Source of the DNA: Mycobacterium sp.
Lineage (GTDB): Bacteria > Actinomycetota > Actinomycetes > Mycobacteriales > Mycobacteriaceae
DNA length: 10,281 bases
Assembly: GCA_023264755.1 (NCBI GenBank)
Contig: JAHFVB010000129.1
Location: 1-10,281 of the forward strand
Direction of reading: 5' to 3'
This document shows positions 1 through 8,071 of this stretch, piece after piece. Both the position numbers and the translations under genes were made by a program. The notes below the pieces were generated by a model. It made no database searches. It was not told the DNA's origin and saw nothing but the letters and a program-made list of their open reading frames with translations. Position 1 is the stretch's first letter; each line of letters starts with the position of its first letter.

Positions 1-259
1 GGCGGGCAAACCGACGTCGACCAATCCGATCGCGTCGATCTTCGCCTGGACGCGGGGGCTAGCGCACCGCGGCAAGCTCGACGGCACGCCCGCGGTCGTC
101 GAATTCGCGCAGACACTCGAAGACGTGGTGATCGGAACGGTCGAGGACGGTCACATGACCAAGGATCTGGCCATCCTGATCGGTCCCGACCAGCCGTACC
201 AGACCAGCGAGGAGCACCTGGCCACCATCGCCGACAACCTGGGGCGGGCGCTGAGTTAG
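1..259 (+). CDS. icd: NADP-dependent isocitrate dehydrogenase, C-terminal part (5' end outside window)
   Basis: Catalyses oxidative decarboxylation of isocitrate to 2-oxoglutarate with NADP in the cytosolic TCA cycle. Only the last 85 codons are present, read from base 2 to the TAG at 257-259. The peptide contains [16 protein letters not shown] followed by AHRGKLD and later GHMTKDLA, the signature of the C-terminal half of the homodimeric, eukaryote-like IDH family (about 400-410 residues, like human IDH1 and mycobacterial Icd1), not the monomeric 740-residue Icd2 type. The catalytic arginines, the metal-binding aspartates and most of the NADP site lie upstream of the window, so activity cannot be judged here. 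The gene converges with the hydrolase on the other strand; 13 bp separate the two stop codons. Codon use is typical of the neighbours. Family assignment is firm; the symbol follows mycobacterial usage (icd1/icd). Confidence 0.93.
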   Translation, partial: AGKPTSTNPIASIFAWTRGLAHRGKLDGTPAVVEFAQTLEDVVIGTVEDGHMTKDLAILIGPDQPYQTSEEHLATIADNLGRALS

Positions 260-272
260 TCCCCGCCGGGGG

Positions 273-1112
273 TCAACCGGCCGGCGAAACCTGCCGCTGC
301 GGCTCGGTGTGTGCGTCGACGAAGTCGGCGATCAGTTCGGTGACGATGCCCGGCGCCTCGAGCATCGGAATGTGGCCGACGCCGTCCAACCGCGTGATCG
401 TGGCGTCGTCGGGCAGGTGCTTGACGAAGTGGCGGGCCCCGCGGGGGTGCGGGAAGACCCGGTCCTTCTCGCACAACACCAGCTGCGTCGGAATCTCGAT
501 GTCCGGAAGTTCCAGCAGCCCCGGCATCCGCAGCGTCTTGACCAGCAATTGCAGGTAGGCCGTGCAGTGGGTGGCGTCCTCGACCAGGGCGACCAGGTCG
601 GGGTGGCTGGGCCCGTTGGCGGGCCCGCTGACGGCCAACGTCGCCAACCGCCGCGCGAAGGGCAGCCCCAGGATGCGCGGGCCCACCAGGCGCGCGGCGA
701 TCAGAGCCGGGCCGCCGAGCACGAACTTCAGCACCGTCTCGTACTTGCTGATCGAGTGTTGACCCCAGCCGCCGGCCGGCGCGATGGCCGTCACCGTGCG
801 GGCGCGTCCGCGGCGCTCCAACTCGAACGCCACCCAGCCGCCCAGCGAATTGCCGACGATGTGCGCGGTTTGCCAGCCCAGCTGATCCATGCGGCGTTCG
901 ACGTCGTCGACGAGTGCGGACGTGTCGAGGAACCACGAGTCGGCCTTGGGTCCACCGTGGTGTCCGACCATCGTGGGGGCGAATACCTCGAACCGGCCCG
1001 TCTCGGCCAATTGGTCGGCGACCGTGCGCCACACGTTCTGCGAGCAGAGGAAGGGATGCAGCATCACGATCGGCTCGCCGGAGCCGAGGTGGATGGGATC
1101 GCGCGTCGTCAT
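273..1112 (-). CDS. Alpha/beta hydrolase fold protein
   Basis: A 279-residue soluble hydrolase of the alpha/beta fold; substrate unknown. The catalytic triad is readable: nucleophile Ser89 in GNSLGG (residues 87-92), acid Asp217 in CEKD, and His247 in GVGH. The oxyanion region is LHPF at 18-21, an HP variant of the usual HG. There is no signal peptide or membrane segment. The frame stays open upstream to about 1475, but that part lies over the exonuclease gene and reads as low-complexity shadow. I place the start at the ATG of MTTRDP (1110-1112) because a TAGGGT -10 box ends 7 nt before it. Divergent from the exonuclease gene. From memory, M. tuberculosis carries hydrolase genes Rv3337/Rv3338 between trpS and icd1, so this is probably their full-length counterpart. 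Esterase, lipase or carbon-carbon-bond hydrolase are all possible. Confidence 0.88.
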   Translation of the reverse strand: MTTRDPIHLGSGEPIVMLHPFLCSQNVWRTVADQLAETGRFEVFAPTMVGHHGGPKADSWFLDTSALVDDVERRMDQLGWQTAHIVGNSLGGWVAFELERRGRARTVTAIAPAGGWGQHSISKYETVLKFVLGGPALIAARLVGPRILGLPFARRLATLAVSGPANGPSHPDLVALVEDATHCTAYLQLLVKTLRMPGLLELPDIEIPTQLVLCEKDRVFPHPRGARHFVKHLPDDATITRLDGVGHIPMLEAPGIVTELIADFVDAHTEPQRQVSPAG

Positions 1113-1119
1113 GTCGCCG

Positions 1120-1148
1120 ACCCTAAGGTGATACCGGCGGTACCGCAA
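1120..1148 (-). promoter_or_regulatory. Predicted promoter of the alpha/beta hydrolase gene (leaderless type)
   Basis: On the minus strand TTGCGG (1148-1143) is followed after 17 nt by TAGGGT (1125-1120). Seven further nt lead to the ATG at 1112. The TANNNT box and its distance to the start codon fit mycobacterial leaderless promoters, where transcription begins at the first base of the start codon. The AGGG in the same box could also act as a weak ribosome site if transcription began further upstream. Inferred from pattern only. Confidence 0.45.
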
Positions 1149-1195
1149 GGACGGTCCGGCGTTGCCCGCTGCGTCGCGGCCCCGGGACCGGCCTC

Positions 1196-1254
1196 GAAGG
1201 AGCCGAGAACCTGTGACGCAGAGCGGCCCCGCGCAGCCGCTACTGTCGTCAACC
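1196..1254 (+). promoter_or_regulatory. Competing start signals for the exonuclease III gene
   Basis: Two kinds of start signal overlap. GAAGGAG (1196-1202) lies 10 nt before the GTG at 1213, a good Shine-Dalgarno arrangement. TACTGT (1241-1246) fits the mycobacterial -10 TANNNT and ends 8 nt before the GTG at 1255, the geometry of a leaderless transcript. No convincing -35 is visible for the second. Both GTG codons are in frame, so the gene could have one or two translation starts. Confidence 0.4.
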
Positions 1255-2055
1255 GTGATCGTCAGCACCATCAACGTCAATGGAATCCGCGCCGCGGTCA
1301 AGCAGCGCTCGCCGGAGAACCTCGGCCTGCTGGCCTGGTTGAAGGAGACCACCGCCGACGTGGTGTGCCTGCAGGAGACGCGCGCTGACGACGACCAACT
1401 GGGCGAAGCGCTGGCGCCCGCGCTGGCCGACGGCTGGCACCTGGCCTCAGCGGACCCGCACCTCAAGGGCCGCAACGGCGTTGCGGTACTGAGCAGGCAC
1501 CCGATCGCCCGGGTGAAGATCGGGCCGGGAGCCGACGAATTCGCCGCCCACGGCCGCTACCTGGAGGTCGACACCGCGGAGCTGACGGTGGCCAGTGTGT
1601 ACTTCCCGACGGGGGAGGCCGAGACCGACCGGCAGCTGGAGAAGGAACGCTTCATGGCTGCGGTGGCCGCGCGGATGGACGTGCTCCGCGAGCTGCGCCG
1701 CGATGCGGTGGTGTGCGGCGACTGGAACATCGGACACACCGAGCGGGACATCAAGGCCTGGAAGGCCAACCAGAAGCGCGCGGGCTTCCTGCCGAGTGAG
1801 CGGGCCTGGCTCACCGCCCTCTTGGACACCGGGTGGGTGGACGTGGTGCGGGTGATGCACCCGGAGGTGGCGGGCCCGTACAGCTGGTGGTCGTGGCGGG
1901 GCAAGGCCTTCGACAACGACGCGGGGTGGCGCATCGACTACCAATTGGCGACGTCGAAGCTGGCCGCGCGGGTCGTCGCCGCCCGGGTGGAGCGGGCCGA
2001 TGCGTATCGGCTGCGCTGGTCCGATCACGCCCCGGTCACCGTCGAGTACGGCTAA
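1255..2055 (+). CDS. xthA: Exodeoxyribonuclease III / AP endonuclease (EEP superfamily)
   Basis: Base-excision-repair nuclease that cleaves abasic sites and trims 3' ends of duplex DNA. The 266-residue product has the ExoIII motif set in order: N7 and N9 in INVNG, E41 in CLQETRA, Y116 in VYFPTG, D156 and N158 in GDWNIGHTERD, WWSWRGKAFDND at 211-222, D228 in WRIDY, and D257-H258 in SDHAP. These cover metal binding, the active-site tyrosine and the Asp-His pair. Length matches the family (about 260-290). Counting from the GTG at 1255, the first motif has the same numbering as E. coli Xth, so I prefer this start. An in-frame GTG at 1213 has a good GAAGGAG ribosome site (1196-1202, 10 nt spacing) and would add 14 unconserved residues. 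Divergent from the hydrolase, convergent with the isomerase-like gene. From memory, M. tuberculosis xthA (Rv0427c) lies elsewhere. Confidence 0.92.
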   Translation: MIVSTINVNGIRAAVKQRSPENLGLLAWLKETTADVVCLQETRADDDQLGEALAPALADGWHLASADPHLKGRNGVAVLSRHPIARVKIGPGADEFAAHGRYLEVDTAELTVASVYFPTGEAETDRQLEKERFMAAVAARMDVLRELRRDAVVCGDWNIGHTERDIKAWKANQKRAGFLPSERAWLTALLDTGWVDVVRVMHPEVAGPYSWWSWRGKAFDNDAGWRIDYQLATSKLAARVVAARVERADAYRLRWSDHAPVTVEYG

Positions 2056-2099
2056 CCGCTGGCGTGCTCACCCACTGTCATCGTGTGCTCCCTCGCCGG

Positions 2100-2117
2100 G
2101 TCGACCGTATGGTCGGC
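2100..2117 (+). terminator. Possible weak hairpin terminator after the exonuclease III gene
   Basis: GTCGACC (2100-2106) and GGTCGGC (2111-2117) can pair through 7 bp, including one G-U, around a GTAT loop. The hairpin begins 45 nt after the exonuclease stop in the 87-bp gap between two convergent genes. There is no U-tract, and the G-U pair becomes A-C on the other strand, so it is best considered for + strand transcripts. Nothing else is visible in this gap. Confidence 0.25.
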
Positions 2118-2142
2118 GTCGACGGGGAGGTTGGGTAGCCGA

Positions 2143-2775
2143 CTACGCGATTCGGGTGCTGGGCACCGACCAATCCGGGCGCCGGCCCAGGTGGGCCAGG
2201 AGGCGCGCGAAGTCATCGGGACCGTCGGCTGCGACCGCGGGCCCGAACGAGGCCCCGGCGGTGGTGCGGTAGTCGCCATCGGGGACGAACAGCGCCAGCG
2301 GCATTGCGGCGGTGACGACTTCGGTCGGCAGTTGGTACGTCAGGCCAAGCGTGGCGGCCACGTCCCAGCCGTGCACGACGTAGTCGATGAAGTGGAAGTC
2401 CATCGCGACGGTGCGGGGGAAGGTCGCCCCTGGCCCGAAATCGGGTAGCGCGAACGTGGCCTCGGACGCACCGGTGGCGGCAAAGGCGTCGAGTACGTCG
2501 CGGGCCGCGGCGGCATAGGTGGCGCTGGGGTCCGCGAGGAGGTCGGCCCGGACGGACTCCGGCCGCCACACGTCTGCGACGTCCCCGCAGCCTCGGGCCG
2601 CCGCCGCGAATCCGCGGTGCTGGACGGTCATGTGCGCGAGCAGGTCGGCGAGGTTCCAGCCCGCGCACGGGGTGGGCCGGTCCAGGTCGGGCAGCGTGAC
2701 CGTGTCGACGACGTCGACGGTCTTGAGCACCGCGGCGCGGTGGAGTGGCCGGAAGTCGGAGTCATTGATATGCAT
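2143..2775 (-). CDS. DinB/mycothiol-dependent maleylpyruvate isomerase-like protein (TIGR03086 type)
   Basis: A 210-residue soluble four-helix-bundle protein of the actinobacterial DinB/MDMPI N-terminal superfamily, whose members include mycothiol-dependent isomerases and S-transferases. The family pattern is clear: TPCAGWNLADLLAHM at 35-49, supplying His48, and D131-x3-H135 in IDYVVHGWDVA, giving a likely His/Asp/His divalent metal site as in maleylpyruvate isomerase, where the acid is Glu. The actual substrate is unknown. I chose the ATG at 2773-2775 because a TTGCCA-N17-TATCAT promoter ends 6 nt upstream; a longer form would begin at 2820 on the far side of that promoter. It shares a 51-bp divergent control region with a MarR regulator, suggesting it is that regulator's target, for instance in detoxifying an electrophile or aromatic compound. 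That role is inference. Confidence 0.85.
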   Translation of the reverse strand: MHINDSDFRPLHRAAVLKTVDVVDTVTLPDLDRPTPCAGWNLADLLAHMTVQHRGFAAAARGCGDVADVWRPESVRADLLADPSATYAAAARDVLDAFAATGASEATFALPDFGPGATFPRTVAMDFHFIDYVVHGWDVAATLGLTYQLPTEVVTAAMPLALFVPDGDYRTTAGASFGPAVAADGPDDFARLLAHLGRRPDWSVPSTRIA

Positions 2776-4328
<1,553 letters not shown>

Positions 4329-4347
4329 CCAAGAGGGAGGCCGGCGC

Positions 4348-5373
4348 ATGGCGGAACCGGCCAAACCCGGGGTGATGGACCGGCTGCGAGCCAGGTTCCC
4401 GTGGTTCGACCGCGTCATGCGGGCGCAGGAGCGGTACAACGAGACCAAGGGCGACTTCTACGCCGCCGGCATCACGTACTTCACGATCTTTGCGCTGTTC
4501 CCGTTGCTGATGGTCGGCTTCGCGGTCGGTGGCTTCGTGTTGGCCAGTGAACCCGCGCTGCTCGCCTCCATCGAGCGCAGCATCAAGTCGTCGGTGTCCG
4601 GTGACCTGGGCAACGAACTGATCAAACTGATGGACTCGGCGATCGCGTCGCGCACCTCGGTCGGCATCATCGGCCTGGCCACCGCGGCGTGGGCCGGGCT
4701 CGGCTGGATGGCGAATCTGCGCGAGGCACTCAGCCAGATGTGGGGCAACCAGCGCGGCGAGCCGCCTGGTTTCGTCAAGGCCAAGCTGTCCGATCTCGGC
4801 GCGCTGTTGTCGGCCTTCGGCGCCATCGTCCTGACCGTCGCGCTGACCGCGCTGGGCAACGGTTCGGTGATGCGGGCGGTGCTGCGCTGGCTCGGGATCC
4901 CCAAGTTCCCCGCCCTGGGGGTGCTGTTGCAGGTGGCCTCGATCGTGGTGGCGCTCGCCGTCTCCTGGTCGCTGTTCACCTGGGTCATCGCGCGCTTGCC
5001 GCGGGAGCGCGTCAGCCTGCGCAGCGCGGCTCGGGCCGGACTGTTGGCGGCGCTGGCCTTCGAAGTGTTCAAACTGGTCGCGTCCGTCTATCTGAAGTCG
5101 GTGCTGACCGGCCCGGCGGGCGCCACCTTCGGACCCGTGCTGGGCTTGATGGTGTTCGCCTACGTGACGGCCCGGCTGATCCTCTTCGCGACGGCGTGGG
5201 CCGCGACGTCGGCCGACTCCCTGCGGGTGGCACCGGTGCCTGCGCCCGGCCCCGCGGAGATCACGCCGCGGGTACAGGTCAACGAGGGCATCGGCGTCGG
5301 TGGTGCGATGGTTGCTGCGGCCGTGGGTGCAGTTGGTGTGCTGGGGCTTTCGCGGCTGTGGCGGCGCGACTGA
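4348..5373 (+). CDS. yhjD: YihY/YhjD (BrkB-type) family integral membrane protein
   Basis: A 341-residue inner-membrane protein of the YihY/virulence-factor-BrkB family, formerly mislabelled ribonuclease BN. Hydrophobic segments are visible at about 42-66, 104-122, 150-169, 190-216, 228-249 and 262-288, the six expected for the family, plus a seventh Ala/Gly/Val-rich stretch at 314-334 near the C-terminus, ending in the positive LSRLWRRD. Family features include GDFYAAGITYFTIFALFPLL near the first segment and GPVLGLMVFAYVTARLILF in the last core segment. Function is not established; E. coli YhjD has been linked to inner-membrane lipid transport in suppressors of LPS-core defects. Start is secure: GAGGGAGG (4333-4340) lies 7 nt before the ATG. 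It is close behind trpS, suggesting co-transcription without an obvious functional link. Confidence 0.9.
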   Translation: MAEPAKPGVMDRLRARFPWFDRVMRAQERYNETKGDFYAAGITYFTIFALFPLLMVGFAVGGFVLASEPALLASIERSIKSSVSGDLGNELIKLMDSAIASRTSVGIIGLATAAWAGLGWMANLREALSQMWGNQRGEPPGFVKAKLSDLGALLSAFGAIVLTVALTALGNGSVMRAVLRWLGIPKFPALGVLLQVASIVVALAVSWSLFTWVIARLPRERVSLRSAARAGLLAALAFEVFKLVASVYLKSVLTGPAGATFGPVLGLMVFAYVTARLILFATAWAATSADSLRVAPVPAPGPAEITPRVQVNEGIGVGGAMVAAAVGAVGVLGLSRLWRRD

Positions 5374-5376
5374 CAC

Positions 5377-5625
5377 TCAGATGCGAATCACCGATCGAAT
5401 GGTGATCGCCTGGGACTCGCAACGCCTGCACGCCAGCGGGCGAACCTTGAGCCGCAGATTCGAAATCGAAAGCGCTTGTTGGCAGAACGGGTAGCAGCAG
5501 TTGCACGACAACGTGATCCAAAAGACCGCTGGGTGGTAGTCGGGATTGCAGAACTTCTTGCAGGCGCAGGGGAGTTCGAGCTCGTAATCCAATTCTTCGA
5601 GCGAAAACTCGACGACACTTGTCAC
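5377..5625 (-). CDS. Small cysteine-rich protein, probable zinc-binding, unrecognised family
   Basis: An 82-residue protein that I cannot assign. It has nine cysteines (20, 22, 26, 41, 43, 44, 48, 66, 69) and His31, in the pattern PCxC-x3-C-x4-H-P-A-x-F-W-x5-CxCC-x3-C-x17-CxxC. The paired CxC/CxxC groups suggest one or two zinc sites; the layout recalls short zinc-ribbon proteins with an A-x-W core common in actinobacteria and their phages. The acidic N-terminus (EFSLEELDYELELP) precedes the first cysteine. There is no signal peptide. Start is GTG at 5623-5625, with TACGCT ending 7 nt upstream and no Shine-Dalgarno, fitting leaderless expression. GC is about 57% by my count over 5401-5625, visibly lower than the flanking genes, so it may be acquired. 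Its stop lies 3 bp from the yhjD stop. The complementary frame looks like shadow. Confidence 0.68.
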   Translation of the reverse strand: MTSVVEFSLEELDYELELPCACKKFCNPDYHPAVFWITLSCNCCYPFCQQALSISNLRLKVRPLACRRCESQAITIRSVIRI

Positions 5626-5632
5626 GATTGCC

Positions 5633-5660
5633 AGCGTAAAGCGCGTCCGCGGGCTTACGC
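5633..5660 (-). promoter_or_regulatory. Predicted promoter and inverted repeat of the cysteine-rich gene
   Basis: On the minus strand TACGCT (5638-5633) fits the TANNNT -10 and ends 7 nt before the GTG start. It overlaps one arm of an inverted repeat, GCGTAA (5634-5639) with TTACGC (5655-5660), centre 5647. No -35 match is seen. A regulator binding the repeat would cover the -10 box. Short arms mean chance cannot be excluded. Confidence 0.35.
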
Positions 5661-5666
5661 GTTAGC

Positions 5667-5690
5667 CGCGCCCGAGGTTGGTCGGGCGCG
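5667..5690 (-). terminator. Hairpin terminator downstream of dacB1
   Basis: CGCGCCCGA (5667-5675) and TCGGGCGCG (5682-5690) form a perfect 9-bp GC-rich stem with a 6-base loop. On the minus strand it begins 15 nt after the dacB1 stop and lies before the promoter of the next minus-strand gene. There is no U-tract, which is common for actinobacterial hairpin terminators. Confidence 0.6.
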
Positions 5691-5705
5691 TCGGGTCGAA
5701 CGGGG

Positions 5706-6938
5706 TTACTGCGGGCGCCGGTTGAGCGACCGGGCGCCCAGCATCAGTCCGAAGACCACCACAGCCCCGACGACGCCGACGCCGACCCGCACGGGCGTCC
5801 CGTCGATCGGCGGCAGGTTGGCGGCCAGGTTCTGGGCGGTGGCCGCGTCAGTCGCGGTACCCGGGTTCTTCGCGGTGAGCGACGGATCGGGTTCGATGAG
5901 CGTGCCCACCTTGGTGCCCGGGGCGGTGGCGAAACCGTAGTCGAGCAGGTGGGCGGCCTGTTCCCAGGGGGCGATGGGGATCCGGGTGCCGTGCATCAGC
6001 ACCGCGACCAGTCGCCGCCCGTCGTGGTTGGCGGCGCCGACGAACGTCTGGCCGGCGTCGTCGGTGTAACCGGTCTTGCCGCCCATCGCACCGGGGTAGT
6101 TGTCCAGCAGCTTGTTGTCGTTCTCGATCGGATAGCCGGCGTCGCCGCGGCCCGGGAAGTTGAACTCGCGGGTGGAGACGATGTCGGCGAACACGGGGTT
6201 CTGCCAGGCGTACCGGTAGAACAGGCCGATGTCGTAGGCCGAGGTGCTCATGCCGGGCCCGTCGAGCCCCGACGGCGTGGCCACCCGGGTGTCATGGCCG
6301 CCGAGCTTGCGGGCCAGGTCGTTGATCTTGGTCAGCGTGGTGTCCATGCCGCCGAGCTGCATCGAAAGCGCATGGGCGGCATCGTTTCCGGAGTGCATCA
6401 AGAGCCCGTGCAGCAGGTCGTTGATCGAGTAGTGGCCGTTTTCGCCGACGCCGACCCGGGTGCCCTCCGCGGCGGCGTCCTCGGCGGTTCCGGCGACGAC
6501 CTTGTGAATCGGTAGGTCTCTGATCGATTGCATGGCGACGAGCACCTTGATGATGCTGGCGGGGCGGTGCCGAGCGTGCGGGTCCTTGGCGGCGATGATG
6601 TCGCCGGAGTCCAGGTCGGCGACCACCCACGCATCGGCCGACACGTCGTCGGGCAGCGGTGGGGTACCGGGTGCGGTGATGATGCCGCAGCTGGAGAGCG
6701 CTTCGCCGCCCAGGGGAGTGGCGGGCACGGGGACCGGCAGCGGCGGGTCACCCGCAGTGGGCACCTCGGACGAGTCGACCGCCGGCGGCGTGGTCTCGCG
6801 GTAGGGGCAGGCATTGCCCTCGGAGGCGGGCGGGTCCGCGGCCGCCAGCGGCATGCTGACCAGTGCGGGTGCGGTGAAGAAAGCCGTCGTCACGGCCACG
6901 CAGGCGATGCGGCGCGATGCGGATCCAAAGGTAGCCAT
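5706..6938 (-). CDS. dacB1: D-alanyl-D-alanine carboxypeptidase (penicillin-binding protein, S11 family)
   Basis: Removes the terminal D-Ala from peptidoglycan pentapeptides outside the membrane, limiting cross-linking. The 410-residue protein has a signal peptide at about 1-34 (SRR, a hydrophobic core to residue 33, then AAADPP), a proline-rich spacer to about 100, and a class A transpeptidase-like domain with all three motifs: S128-I-I-K131, S183-G-N185 and K288-T-G290. After a variable stalk comes a C-terminal membrane segment (383-403) followed by SLNRRPQ, so it is probably anchored at both ends or by the C-terminus after cleavage. Cys44 and Cys84 are in the exported spacer and could form a disulfide. 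I chose the ATG at 6936-6938, as upstream sequence is not signal-like. Length and architecture match mycobacterial DacB1 (about 405). A beta-lactam target by family. Confidence 0.93.
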   Translation of the reverse strand: MATFGSASRRIACVAVTTAFFTAPALVSMPLAAADPPASEGNACPYRETTPPAVDSSEVPTAGDPPLPVPVPATPLGGEALSSCGIITAPGTPPLPDDVSADAWVVADLDSGDIIAAKDPHARHRPASIIKVLVAMQSIRDLPIHKVVAGTAEDAAAEGTRVGVGENGHYSINDLLHGLLMHSGNDAAHALSMQLGGMDTTLTKINDLARKLGGHDTRVATPSGLDGPGMSTSAYDIGLFYRYAWQNPVFADIVSTREFNFPGRGDAGYPIENDNKLLDNYPGAMGGKTGYTDDAGQTFVGAANHDGRRLVAVLMHGTRIPIAPWEQAAHLLDYGFATAPGTKVGTLIEPDPSLTAKNPGTATDAATAQNLAANLPPIDGTPVRVGVGVVGAVVVFGLMLGARSLNRRPQ

Positions 6939-6947
6939 CGTGTTTGC

Positions 6948-6953
6948 AGGGTA
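6948..6953 (-). promoter_or_regulatory. Candidate -10 box for dacB1
   Basis: TACCCT on the minus strand fits TANNNT and ends 9 nt before the dacB1 ATG; no Shine-Dalgarno is seen between them and no -35 match is clear. The 98-bp gap 6939-7036 shows no convincing terminator for the operon upstream, so read-through from the beta-propeller gene is also possible. Confidence 0.3.
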
Positions 6954-7036
6954 GGAGACGACGGCCCGATTTCCCGGTAGCCACGCTGTTACTGGAGTGA
7001 CTATTGCGGTTGATGGGGTTGGCGCTTGGGACTCCG

Positions 7037-8050
7037 CTACAAGTCGACGTACGCCAGCGCCGGGAACTCGATGGTCGACATCCATAGTCGGCCGGCCGAT
7101 TCGACGACCCCGGTGACGGCGCCGAAGTCCGGTCGCGTGGTCCGAATGCCGCCGCGCACGCTGCCGTCGTCCGCGTCGAACGCCACCACCCAGATCTCGG
7201 GCTGGACCTTCGGCTGCAGCCCACTGGGTAAGCGCCAGATCAGCTTGCGGAGCCACGGAGCCTTCGGCATCAAGGCCTCGGCCTGGGGATTGGCCGCGGT
7301 CACCATCGCGGTCCAGATGCGCCCGTCGGATCCGGTCGAGATGTTGTCCGGCATGCCGGGCAGGTTGACGGCCAACGGCGTGACGGTGCCCGCCTGCGGT
7401 CCGGTCAGCCAGTACTTCGACAGCCGCCGGCCCATGGTTTCGGCGAAGACCAACGCCGATTCGTCGGCCGTCACGGTCACCCCGTTGGCGAAGTACAGGT
7501 GCTCGAGCAGAGTGGTCACGGTGCCGTCGGCGGCGAGTCGGAACAGGCTCCCGCGGCCCCGTGCCTCGAGCACCGCTCCCAGGAAGTGCTCGAAGTGGAA
7601 CTCGCTGGTCGACTCGGTGAAATAGATTGTGCCGTCCGATGTCTCGGTGACGTTCGAACAGAACTTCAGCGGCCGCCGGCCGGTGCCTGCGGAGTCGACC
7701 GACTCGACCAGCGAGGTGAGCGCCCCGCTGGTGGGTTCCAGCGCCAGCAACCCGCGATGACTGTCGCAGACCAGCAGCCGCCCGTCGCGGGCGACGTGCA
7801 GGCCCAGTGGGCGCCCGCCGGTGTCGGCGACGACGGTGGGCTCGCGGCCGTCGGGTGAACAGCGCACGATGCGCCCGTCGACCAACCCCGTCCAGAGCTG
7901 GCCGTTGGCGTCGACGACGACGTCCTCGGGGCCGTCACCGGGCAGGGACACGACGGTGACGTCGGCCGAGGGGAGGTCGGGCAACGGGTCGATCGGCGGC
8001 GGCCGCCAGCGGACGGGATGGATCGGCGGCTTGCGCGTCCTGGGTGGCAC
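7037..8050 (-). CDS. SMP-30/gluconolactonase/strictosidine synthase-like beta-propeller protein
   Basis: A 337-residue six-bladed beta-propeller protein. The clearest match is [19 protein letters not shown] at 187-205, followed by [14 protein letters not shown], the signature block of the strictosidine-synthase-like/APMAP family; PGMPDNIS at 231-238 is the next conserved element. Blade repeats such as [17 protein letters not shown] (40-56) and [15 protein letters not shown] near the end fit the SMP-30 superfamily. Glu42, Asn189 and Asp235/Asn236 are candidate divalent-metal ligands. Members include lactonases and arylesterases; strictosidine synthase activity itself is not expected in bacteria. 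No signal peptide is seen; the N-terminus is Pro/Arg-rich. Start is GTG at 8048-8050, 21 nt after the aminotransferase stop, so it is probably the last gene of that operon. Its role there, perhaps lactone or lactam hydrolysis, is inference. Confidence 0.82.
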   Translation of the reverse strand: MPPRTRKPPIHPVRWRPPPIDPLPDLPSADVTVVSLPGDGPEDVVVDANGQLWTGLVDGRIVRCSPDGREPTVVADTGGRPLGLHVARDGRLLVCDSHRGLLALEPTSGALTSLVESVDSAGTGRRPLKFCSNVTETSDGTIYFTESTSEFHFEHFLGAVLEARGRGSLFRLAADGTVTTLLEHLYFANGVTVTADESALVFAETMGRRLSKYWLTGPQAGTVTPLAVNLPGMPDNISTGSDGRIWTAMVTAANPQAEALMPKAPWLRKLIWRLPSGLQPKVQPEIWVVAFDADDGSVRGGIRTTRPDFGAVTGVVESAGRLWMSTIEFPALAYVDL

Positions 8051-8071
8051 CCGCCGACGATAACCGCCCGG

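Noticed and set aside
261..271. CCCC-GCC-GGGG hairpin between the icd and hydrolase stops
   Set aside because: A 4-bp stem with a 3-base loop is too small to call a terminator in GC-rich DNA.
309..1388. A 359-codon + strand open frame opposite the hydrolase
   Set aside because: It runs antisense to an intact catalytic triad and over the exonuclease start, with shadow-like composition.
1113..1475. N-terminal extension of the hydrolase to 1475
   Set aside because: The extra 121 residues are Arg/Ser/Thr-rich shadow of the exonuclease gene, and a promoter lies directly before the ATG at 1112.
5476..5940. A 154-codon + strand open frame opposite the cysteine-rich gene and the end of dacB1
   Set aside because: Its second half is the complement of the dacB1 C-terminus and its first half has no motif; the minus-strand cysteine pattern is far more protein-like.
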